Part shown: in pieces, positions 8,586-15,541 of the stretch
Layout of the letters: each line of letters starts with the position of its first letter
How positions within the stretch are numbered: the first letter of the stretch is position 1
NCBI GenBank assembly: GCA_014381825.1
Contig: JACNKX010000137.1
Location: 1-32,916, forward strand
Length of the DNA stretch: 32,916 bases
DNA from: Planctomycetota bacterium
GTDB taxonomy: Bacteria; Planctomycetota; Planctomycetia; Pirellulales; Pirellulaceae
Direction: 5' to 3'
Position numbers and translations under genes: made by a program
The notes under the pieces: model-generated
Databases searched by the model: none
What the model saw: the letters and a program-made list of their open reading frames with translations, nothing else
Told to the model about the DNA's origin: nothing

Positions 8586-10911
8586 GGCACTGCCTCGCTT
8601 CGACACCTTGTTGCTGGCGATGCTCGCAGCAGGTGGGTTAGCTGTCGTGCGCATCGAAGCGGCCTGGCACCGTGGGCCTGTCGTCGCACAGATTCTTTGC
8701 GAGTTGTCGGCTGAGATCGGTCTGTGGGCGCTGGTGCGAAATTGTGAAGCCGTTCGCGAGCAAGGTTCGCGTTATCTGACGATCTGCGTCGCTTTGGCAG
8801 TCGGTTTCCCAATTGCTTGGGAACTTGGACAACGATGGTCTGGGCAGAGTGGTACTGCGAACGAGATTACCATGCTCGTAAGTTTGCAACTCGTCGCGAT
8901 GGCACTAGCCGCGTTCTCTTTCCTGCCTCGTCTCGGCGGCACCTCGGTTCTGCTCAGCAGTTTTCTTCTCCTCTTTTCGACGACGATGACAACGAATCGT
9001 TTCGTTTTTGCAATCGCCGGCGTTTACGGCGTGCTCGGCTTGTGGTGGCTGATGGGTGCCTACTGGGACCGCATCGAAGGAGTCTTCGTCGCGTCGAGCG
9101 TGGAACGAAGGATTCCCGTGCGAGCCTCGGTCATTGGCGTAACCGGTTTGGTGTTGCTCCTGTTTGGCAGCCTTGTCGGAGCGGCTGGCACATCGGCGGT
9201 TGTGCTTCGTGGCTTTATGCCGACCTCGGGAGGTAACCGATGGCACGATCCGTATGCGCGTTCGGGTGTGGGCGATGGCGACGCGATGGTGGCCGCGAAG
9301 GACGAAGCACTCAGTTTCGGCCCGGTCGAGAGCGACTTGTTTCTCGACTCCGAAATGCCCTCGCTGTACGACATGTTTGACGATACCTATGGCGAGCCGC
9401 CCAGGCCTAACAAGAGGCAACAGAAGGCTGTCAGCCTCGCTCCACAAGATCGCAAGGAGACCGAACAGCGAATCGCTCAGACGCAACGAAGCGGTCGCGA
9501 GTTTTCCATGGTGCGAAGGCGAGTCGAGCGAAAACGCGAGGAGTTGTCCGATCGAAATGCGCCCGCAATGCTTTACGTCGTTGGACAAACACCGCTGCAT
9601 CTGGGCTTGGAAACATACAATTTCTTTGACGGCCGCGAGTGGACGCACGTTTCCGGTTGGGAGGAAGTGAGATCGCCAAAGCTCGACAATCGCTTTGGAA
9701 AGCCGTGGATCGACGTTCGGCGGACCGTTCACGCATCAATGTTCCAAGGCGAAAACTGCTACGCGGTCAAAGTCATCAATCTCAAGACAAACCGCATTCC
9801 CGCGCCCCCGCATTTGACCGAATTGCACATCGATTTGGTGGATCGCGTTGATTTCTTCGACTGGACGAAGGACGGCATGTTTCAAATGAGCGGCCGCGAG
9901 CACATCCCGCAGCTTACGGTGATCCATCTTCATTCACATGGCATCAATCTGCATCCGTTGCGTCGTGGCTATGACTTTTCGCAATCGTTTACCGACGAGC
10001 AACTCGCAAAGCTCTCGCCCTACCTGCAACACGCTGAGCAGCATAAGCAAACTGCGGACGCTTGGGTTTACGATGTTCCTCGCGGGTGGCTGCAAGTGGA
10101 AGCGATCGTTAACCGTTTGCGTCGTGATTTCGTTCATGATCCTGACGCGACCGCACCGTCGCACTGTGACGATGTTGTGTCTCATTTCCTCGAGACGCGG
10201 GGAGGGCCTGATTATCTATTTGCGGCAACAGCAGCAATGTTATTGCGTTCGCTGAAATACCCAACCCGGCTCGTAACGGGATTCTATGCAGATCCGCAGC
10301 GCTTCGATCATCGCGCCGGCCAGACGGCGGTCTTGTCGGAAGATGTCCATGTGTGGGCGGAGGTTTGCGTTGACGGTCGCAACTGGGTGACGATTGAACC
10401 AACGCCCGGTTATCAGCCACCGTCGGAGAACTTGACTTGGAAGCAGCGGGCGATGTTAGCGTTCGCCCAGTGGATCGATTGGTGCAAGCAGCACCTTGTG
10501 AGTCTCTCCGCACTCGCGATGGTGGTTGCTGTGCTGGCCGCGTCGCGACTCACTTGGCTAGATGTGATTGGCTTATGCGTTTTCCGTCTGCTTGGTCTTC
10601 GGTCGTCAGAAGCGAATCTCGTGTGGACGATTCGGCTGCTGGAATGGCGAGCCTGGCTAGCGGGCCGCTCACGTCCACGGCAGAAGACAATTGCGAGTTG
10701 GTATTCGCCCATGCTCGATTCCGCGCGCGACGAGTTGAAACCAGCACTCCGCAGCTTCTTCCGATGGTCTGATCACTTGCTCTACTCAGCGCGTGTGATT
10801 GAGTCAAACCATCACGACGAAGTCCGTTCCGCCTGCGCGGCTGTCGTGGCGGCTTCCCGTCGGAAACTCCTTCAATCCTCAATCACTGTTTCTTCGAGTA
10901 TCCCGTCATGA
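8566..10911 (+). CDS. Transglutaminase-like membrane protein, catalytic Cys absent
   Basis: The 781-aa product has about six hydrophobic helices in the first 230 residues, a soluble exported region, a transglutaminase-like core at about residues 500-620, and one more helix near 650, the TgpA/DUF3488-like layout. In active members a Cys lies in G-x-C-x-x-F-A. Here the segment is GGPDYLFAA, with Asp549 at the Cys position. His595 (EDVHVWAEV) is kept and the usual Asp is Glu611 (IEPTPGY). It is therefore probably not a thiol transamidase. The start at 8566 (GGGAG about 10 bases upstream) overlaps the DUF58 gene by 20 bases; the frame opens earlier at 8434, deep within DUF58, which is unlikely. 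Confidence 0.87.
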   Translation: MPASPTKALPRFDTLLLAMLAAGGLAVVRIEAAWHRGPVVAQILCELSAEIGLWALVRNCEAVREQGSRYLTICVALAVGFPIAWELGQRWSGQSGTANEITMLVSLQLVAMALAAFSFLPRLGGTSVLLSSFLLLFSTTMTTNRFVFAIAGVYGVLGLWWLMGAYWDRIEGVFVASSVERRIPVRASVIGVTGLVLLLFGSLVGAAGTSAVVLRGFMPTSGGNRWHDPYARSGVGDGDAMVAAKDEALSFGPVESDLFLDSEMPSLYDMFDDTYGEPPRPNKRQQKAVSLAPQDRKETEQRIAQTQRSGREFSMVRRRVERKREELSDRNAPAMLYVVGQTPLHLGLETYNFFDGREWTHVSGWEEVRSPKLDNRFGKPWIDVRRTVHASMFQGENCYAVKVINLKTNRIPAPPHLTELHIDLVDRVDFFDWTKDGMFQMSGREHIPQLTVIHLHSHGINLHPLRRGYDFSQSFTDEQLAKLSPYLQHAEQHKQTADAWVYDVPRGWLQVEAIVNRLRRDFVHDPDATAPSHCDDVVSHFLETRGGPDYLFAATAAMLLRSLKYPTRLVTGFYADPQRFDHRAGQTAVLSEDVHVWAEVCVDGRNWVTIEPTPGYQPPSENLTWKQRAMLAFAQWIDWCKQHLVSLSALAMVVAVLAASRLTWLDVIGLCVFRLLGLRSSEANLVWTIRLLEWRAWLAGRSRPRQKTIASWYSPMLDSARDELKPALRSFFRWSDHLLYSARVIESNHHDEVRSACAAVVAASRRKLLQSSITVSSSIPS

Positions 10912-11912
10912 GTGCCACCGAAGTATCCGATCAAGTCACTTCCTCATTTACCCCAGGTGATACGTCGACGTGTCAGCACCAGTTGGCTATCGATGGCCTG
11001 CGGTTGGCGCTAAACAAGGCGCTCATTGGCAAGGACGACATCGTCGAGATGGTCCTGTCCTGCCTGCTGGCTCGCGGACATTTGCTGTTCGACGATCTAC
11101 CGGGATTGGGTAAGACCACGCTCGCCAAAGCCGTTGCGCACGCGGTAGGAGGTCGCTTTGCCAGAGTCCAATGCACACCGGATCTATTGCCGACCGACAT
11201 CACCGGCTTCAACATGTTCGACCAGAAGACGCGAGAGTTCGAGTTTCGCAGAGGCCCCGTCTTCTCGGACGTATTGTTGGCCGACGAAATCAACCGCGCA
11301 ACGCCTCGCACGCAAAGCGCACTATTTGAGGCGATGGCCGAAAGACAAGTCACCATCGACGCTGATACTCACCGGTTGAGCGAATCGTTCTTTGTGATTG
11401 CGACGCAAAACCCCGTAGAAAGCCACGGCGCTTATCCGCTTCCCGAAGCACAACTCGATCGATTTGCCATGAAATTGCGCATTGGCTACCCGGATCGAAA
11501 CAGCGAGTTGGCGATGCTGGCGTCGAACGTCGGGAGTTCCGACGGCGCAGTCGCATGCGACGAAGCAATTATCAAGCCGCAGCAACTCCGACGACTCCAG
11601 GAACACGTCGCAAACGTCGCCGTCTGCAAAGCGATACAGGAGTATCTCGTCGATCTGGGGCGAGTGACTCGTGAGCACAAAGAAATCACGTTGGGCCTCA
11701 GCCCGCGCGGTCTCATTACTTGGCAGCGTGTCGCTCAAGCACGAGCCCATCTGTGCGGCCGCGACTTTGTAACTCCCGACGACATACAAGATGTCGCTCG
11801 CCCGGTACTGGAAGTACGGCTCAGCGGCGACTTCGATTCGGCCGATCGCGCGGTTGAGGAAATCCTGTCATCGGTCAGCGTGCCGGTGCTTGAAACACAA
11901 AACAGAAAGTGA
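10908..11912 (+). CDS. MoxR-family AAA+ ATPase
   Basis: The 334-aa product has a Walker A motif LPGLGKTT at about residues 64-71, Walker [10 protein letters not shown] near 123-131, sensor 1 in [13 protein letters not shown] (N168), LDRFAMKL, and the C-terminal lid with [16 protein letters not shown]. These match MoxR-type ATPases, which act as chaperone-like ATPases with DUF58/vWA partners. The start overlaps the preceding stop (ATGA), and the His-rich lipoprotein begins 7 bases after its own stop. In most genomes moxR precedes DUF58 and the transglutaminase gene; here it follows them. All ATPase residues look intact. Its client may be a metalloprotein or the permease, an inference from the neighbours only. 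Confidence 0.95.
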   Translation: MSATEVSDQVTSSFTPGDTSTCQHQLAIDGLRLALNKALIGKDDIVEMVLSCLLARGHLLFDDLPGLGKTTLAKAVAHAVGGRFARVQCTPDLLPTDITGFNMFDQKTREFEFRRGPVFSDVLLADEINRATPRTQSALFEAMAERQVTIDADTHRLSESFFVIATQNPVESHGAYPLPEAQLDRFAMKLRIGYPDRNSELAMLASNVGSSDGAVACDEAIIKPQQLRRLQEHVANVAVCKAIQEYLVDLGRVTREHKEITLGLSPRGLITWQRVAQARAHLCGRDFVTPDDIQDVARPVLEVRLSGDFDSADRAVEEILSSVSVPVLETQNRK

Positions 11913-11919
11913 GGACATC

Positions 11920-12570
11920 ATGAAGCGGATAAGCGTTGCGCCCGCAATGTACCTGATTGCAGTTGGCCTGCTGCTGGTTGGATGTGACCGAGCGGCTTCG
12001 TCGGTAACGCCCGACATGCGTGCTGATTTCGGACACGATCACCGACATCAGCACGGCGAGGGACACGATCACGAGCATGAACACAAAGAAGGATTCCACG
12101 GAGGCCACTCGCACACGCACGGGCACCGTCATGGTGCGCCACTGCACGGTGGCCGAATCGTTTCGATTGGTCATTCACATCATGCCGGCGGCGAGACGCA
12201 TTTCCATGCCGAAGTGATGCCGATTGTCGATGGGCGAATTACCTTCCACGTTCTTGCCGAGAATGCGGAAGGCAAATCAGAAGATTATCGAGTCGAAGCC
12301 ACCGAGATCGTCGCGTATGTTGATCGACTCGACAAAGAGTCGACACGAGCAGACGAAGTCGTGTTCCGGTCAGCAGGCGAAGATGGCGGCTCAACATTTT
12401 CCGCGGAGGTTCCTGAGCCGTTTCTCGATAGCAGAGAGCTTTTCGTTGTCGTTCCAAAGATCAAGCTTGGTGGCGAGCGGCTGAACTTCAGCTTCACGGC
12501 ATCTATATCAGATCGAGCTGAACAACCGTCTGAATCGGCGGACGAATCCGCGGAGGAGCCGCAGTCATGA
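11920..12570 (+). CDS. His-rich metal-binding lipoprotein
   Basis: The 216-aa product has a signal with lipobox LLVGC (Cys 22) and then one of the densest His regions in the window, with about 20 His between residues 35 and 95 (for example HDHRHQHGEGHDHEHEH and HSHTHGHRHG). The second half is a beta-rich domain (ETHFHAEVMPIVDGRITFHV, STFSAEVPEPF, RLNFSFTASI) that looks like a compact sandwich. The frame opens upstream at 11791 inside moxR, but a TGAGGA element and the short 7-base gap favour ATG 11920. It overlaps the permease gene by ATGA. It probably captures Zn or Cu in the periplasm for the adjacent transporter; this is inference from composition and linkage. Confidence 0.88.
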   Translation: MKRISVAPAMYLIAVGLLLVGCDRAASSVTPDMRADFGHDHRHQHGEGHDHEHEHKEGFHGGHSHTHGHRHGAPLHGGRIVSIGHSHHAGGETHFHAEVMPIVDGRITFHVLAENAEGKSEDYRVEATEIVAYVDRLDKESTRADEVVFRSAGEDGGSTFSAEVPEPFLDSRELFVVVPKIKLGGERLNFSFTASISDRAEQPSESADESAEEPQS

Positions 12571-14180
12571 ACGACTTTTTGCTTTTGGCTGACGGTCCTG
12601 GCTATCAAGGCGTCTTTACTGATTTCAACACGACGTTCTGGAGCGCCGCGTTGCGGATTGCTCAAGCAATGGTGGCCGCCGCGCCATTTCTTGTTGCCGG
12701 TGTATTGGCGGCAGGAGTTCTGCGCGGGATGGTCGGCGCGGAACGATTACGGAGAATCCTCGGAGTCGGTCACTGGTCGGGGCCGCTGCGAGCATGGGGC
12801 ATAGGCATTCTGTTGCCGATCTGCTCGCTCGGCGCTTTGCCGGTCGCGAGGGAATTGCGCCGGGCTGGTGTGCCCAGTGGAACGGTGCTGAGTTTCGTAC
12901 TCGTTGCTCCCGTTCTCAATCCCGTGTCAATCATCTACGGATTAAGTCACATCGCGCCTGGAATGCTTCTCTATTTTGCAGCCGGAACGTTCATCGTCTC
13001 GGTCGGCATCGGTGCGATTTGGAACCGCGTTGTGTCGGACAAACGAGACGCGTCACCGGAACAACTCGAGGTCGCGCCGCGAAGCAGTCATCATCGCCTG
13101 GCCGTGGTCGGGCACACGTCGGCCACGGCGTTGGTTGGTCCCGCGTTTGTCGACTATGGCTTGGCCCTTTTGGCCGTTGGTTTCTTGGGAGCGTTTCTGC
13201 CGCACGCATCTCTTCAAACAGGACTTACCCGAGACAACGCACTCGCGCCGGTCATCATGGGTCTGATCGCGATTCCGGTTTATGTAACGCCAACCGAGGT
13301 GATGATGCACTTCGGACATATCGTGCGGGACGGCTTTTCTCTGGGGGCCGCTTTTGCCTTGATCGTCCTTGGCGCAGGGGCGAACGTTGGCGTCGCGAAT
13401 TGGTTGCGCCGCGACTATGGGCCGAAGTCACTCGTTCTATTCGTCTCGTTGCTGATCGGTTCGACCCTCGTCATCGGATTGACCGCAGATCGCACGATCG
13501 TCAACGGTACTGCAAAAGCAACCGACCACACACATGCGTTCGATCCCTTCACTCGTCTGGCAAATGTCGACGACCGGCACGCAAACATTCAATGGGTTTA
13601 CTCAGAAGTGCGAAAGACGATGACTGTCGATCGCGCTTGGGGGCTGGGCCTGCTGGCGGTGATTGCCGTCATTGGAGTCGGTCTGCGGCTGCTGGGAGAT
13701 CGTTGCAGCATCGACGATCTGCTGCAACCAGGTCGGACGACGACCGACGAAACGCCGGGCCGAAGCTGGAACCCGACGCTGTCACCAGGGCAACTGTGTG
13801 TCGCCGGAGTGCTTGGTGTTCTGGCGTTTGCGACCGTGGGCTTGTACGTCTTCTATCCGCCGACTGACGACCTCATCGACGACATGAGGAACGTCCGTCT
13901 CGCTGTCTACGACGCGGTGAGAGAACAAGACACCGTCGAAACCCAACGACGGCTTGTGCAATGGCGTTCGCATGCCCGGAAGCTTCCAACAAGCATTCGG
14001 ATTCGTTTCGGCAGTGTTGATGGCTCGCAACACGAAAGCCTCGACGAACTGCTTTACAGCCTGAAGACGTTGGAAGAGTACGTTCTCACGGGGCGATCAC
14101 GCGAAGCCAAATCACTGACCAGATATGTCGAGAAAGTCTACCAATCGTGCTGCGAGGATTTTCGTAGTCGCGAAACGTGA
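12567..14180 (+). CDS. DUF318-type permease, SO_0444 Cu/Zn efflux-like
   Basis: The 537-aa product is a polytopic membrane protein with about 8-10 helices. The conserved element at residues 85-118, containing CSLGALPVARELRRAG and then VLSFVLVAPVLNP, is the DUF318/ArsP_1 permease signature, repeated in weaker form near residues 220-250 (IPVYVTPTEVMMHFG). SO_0444-type members are reported as Cu/Zn efflux transporters. Family length is usually 300-420 aa; this one has an extra charged loop (about 310-345, with HTHAF) and a helical soluble tail of about 110 residues ending QSCCEDF. It is the last gene of the operon, entered by ATGA overlap after GGAGGAG. Export of a divalent metal is the best guess; the substrate is unproven. 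Confidence 0.88.
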   Translation: MNDFLLLADGPGYQGVFTDFNTTFWSAALRIAQAMVAAAPFLVAGVLAAGVLRGMVGAERLRRILGVGHWSGPLRAWGIGILLPICSLGALPVARELRRAGVPSGTVLSFVLVAPVLNPVSIIYGLSHIAPGMLLYFAAGTFIVSVGIGAIWNRVVSDKRDASPEQLEVAPRSSHHRLAVVGHTSATALVGPAFVDYGLALLAVGFLGAFLPHASLQTGLTRDNALAPVIMGLIAIPVYVTPTEVMMHFGHIVRDGFSLGAAFALIVLGAGANVGVANWLRRDYGPKSLVLFVSLLIGSTLVIGLTADRTIVNGTAKATDHTHAFDPFTRLANVDDRHANIQWVYSEVRKTMTVDRAWGLGLLAVIAVIGVGLRLLGDRCSIDDLLQPGRTTTDETPGRSWNPTLSPGQLCVAGVLGVLAFATVGLYVFYPPTDDLIDDMRNVRLAVYDAVREQDTVETQRRLVQWRSHARKLPTSIRIRFGSVDGSQHESLDELLYSLKTLEEYVLTGRSREAKSLTRYVEKVYQSCCEDFRSRET

Positions 14181-14234
14181 GCGTCTCCGTTAGCCAATCC
14201 CAATAGTTGAAACGCCAAGACGAGGAATATCGCT

Positions 14235-14828
14235 GTGCATACATCTCGCCTGCCCAAGGCGCGCAATGGCTTTACGCTGGTCGAGTTGCTAGTCGTCATT
14301 GCCATCATCGGAATCATCGTCGCGTTGATTTTGCCTGCCGTGCAACAAGCCCGTGAAGCGGCGCGACGTCTGTCGTGCAAGAACAACTTGAAGCAGCTTG
14401 CTCTAGCTCTGCACAACTACGAGACCACGCATCGGGTCTTTCCGCCCGGTTACATTCACCGCTTCGGTCCAGCCGGTTCCCTCGTCTAACCCGCCAACCA
14501 TGCCGGCCTCGCGTGGGGAGCCGTGATGCTTCCGCAACTCGAACAGGAGGCCATGTACGACAAGTTCGACCCTAACGTTCCGATCTGGCACAGCGTGAAA
14601 CTGGAACCGCGCGAGGAGCATCTCTCCGTGTCTCTGTGTCCCTCTGATCCTTACTCCGCAAAAAACTACGTGGTTCGAGACGACACCGTCACACCTATGG
14701 AACAGTACGCTGCGGCAAGTTATGCAGCGAACTGGGGGCCGTCCGATGCGCTCGTCAATTTGGATGACACGCCGCTCCAAAGCCGAGGCGTATTCTACTG
14801 CAACAGTGACACGCGCGTCCGAGACATC
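14235..14828 (+). pseudogene. Broken DUF1559 pseudopilin-like gene
   Basis: A GTG start (14235, preceded by GAGGA) opens a perfect DUF1559 N-terminus ([38 protein letters not shown]). The frame is stopped by TAA at 14487-14489 after SLV, and then resumes in the same frame with NHAGLAWGAVMLPQLEQEAMYDKF and further family sequence to TRVRDI near 14828. After that, the expected TDGxSNT segment and the C-terminal H-X9-DG are missing from all three frames. The copy thus has a premature stop and a lost 3' end. It directly follows the metal operon (54 bases) and borders the hairpin-rich stretch. Confidence 0.82.
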
Positions 14829-15181
14829 GGCGTTCACGACAACGTGGACTTCGAGATGGCAGAGCCTCTCGCTGGTGGATCAGAATGATGGCGAGATAGC
14901 GGTGCTCGCCCAAGAGACCAGCAGATTCCGAAATCCGCTTCGGTCATCACCTCCGCGCGTTGCGCCGATGGTGACTGGGTGGGTTTGCGCGCCTCGGACT
15001 AACCATCCGGTTGCATAAGCCGCTTGCGCGCTCAGGACAAAGTCGAGAGGTGTCACCCGCGGGGATGCGTTTTGACCGGACCGTTAATTCCGGGGCACCT
15101 GCTAACCAGAGATTCAGAGAGTTTTGGGCCAATATCTTGGGGGCCGGCGTTGACCTTGAAGGTCCAGACCGGACCCCGTGT

Positions 15182-15207
15182 AGTCTCTCTCGAACTAGAG
15201 ACTTTTT
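15182..15207 (+). terminator. Intrinsic terminator, + strand
   Basis: Arms agtctct (15182-15188) and agagact (15197-15203) pair perfectly around an 8-base loop and run directly into a T-tract (15203-15207). It would stop + strand transcription coming from the metal operon and the broken DUF1559 gene. Confidence 0.6.
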
Positions 15208-15256
15208 CGCCAGCGGCGAACTTGACGCAAGTCCTTGCGACAAAGGCGATAAACGC

Positions 15257-15286
15257 AAAAACGCCGCGAGCGGAAACTCCCGGCGT
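15257..15286 (-). terminator. Intrinsic terminator, - strand, for the defence island
   Basis: A 10-bp stem with one mismatch (15261-15270 with 15277-15286, loop cggaaa) is followed, reading the - strand, by TTTTT (15261-15257) and further T-rich sequence. It lies about 255 bases downstream of the McrC-like stop codon and would end the - strand island transcript. Confidence 0.6.
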
Positions 15287-15468
15287 CTTGTGTAAACTCC
15301 GCGAACCGTTTGGTTCGTAGGATTTGAGTTAGCTCCCTGCGTAGAACGCTTTACGAACTCGTAAGAAGAGAGTGCGGGAGAGAATCGTCGTAAGCGACGT
15401 GTGCTGCATGTGTTGTGGCGATCGGTGGGAAGGCGACCGAAATGCGGCTTCATGAGTCGTTTTCCCCC

Positions 15469-15541
15469 GGTTAACACGCACGCCGCAAACGGTGTTAAAC
15501 GGTGTGACCGCCTCGAACTGATGACTTTGTGGTTAACACGC
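15469..15541. repeat. Short direct repeats at the left edge of the island
   Basis: The 11-mer ggttaacacgc occurs at 15469-15479 and again at 15531-15541, where it touches the McrC-like stop codon. Between them aaacggtgt is present twice in tandem with a 10-base period (15487-15495, 15497-15505). The repeats may be protein-binding sites or a scar of island insertion. Confidence 0.5.

Larger units (their letters stand above)
15076..15399. other. Cluster of at least eight consecutive hairpins
   Basis: Arm pairs read by eye are: 15076-15080 with 15089-15093; 15161-15165 with 15171-15175; 15182-15188 with 15197-15203; 15226-15231 with 15234-15239; 15261-15270 with 15277-15286 (one mismatch); 15302-15307 with 15312-15317; 15351-15355 with 15360-15364; 15386-15390 with 15395-15399. 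Stems are 5-10 bp with small loops. The stretch could be a structured RNA, a stacked terminator region, or the remnant of a mobile element end. Confidence 0.5.
14829..15540. other. Non-coding stretch between broken DUF1559 gene and defence island
   Basis: There is no credible gene here. The first 200 bases look like decayed or unrelated DNA. From 15076 to 15399 at least eight short perfect or near-perfect hairpins follow each other (see the next entries), two of which look like intrinsic terminators on opposite strands. The end holds a 10-base period tandem pair (aaacggtgt at 15487 and 15497) and a direct repeat ggttaacacgc. This is the left edge of the - strand defence island. Confidence 0.55.

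Noticed and set aside
8905-9732. 275-codon - strand open frame
   Set aside because: It lies opposite the well-supported transglutaminase-like gene and has no motif, a typical antisense shadow.
12794-13867. 357-codon + strand open frame inside the permease gene
   Set aside because: It is an alternative frame of the permease, very rich in Arg, His and Ser, with no domain.
14947-15477. 176-codon - strand open frame across the hairpin cluster
   Set aside because: The composition is odd, there is no domain, and the underlying DNA is a row of inverted repeats including terminator-like hairpins.
15487-15505. GTTAAAC as an integron attC-like core
   Set aside because: One match to GTTRRRY is expected by chance, no paired core with the right spacing is seen, and there is no integrase.
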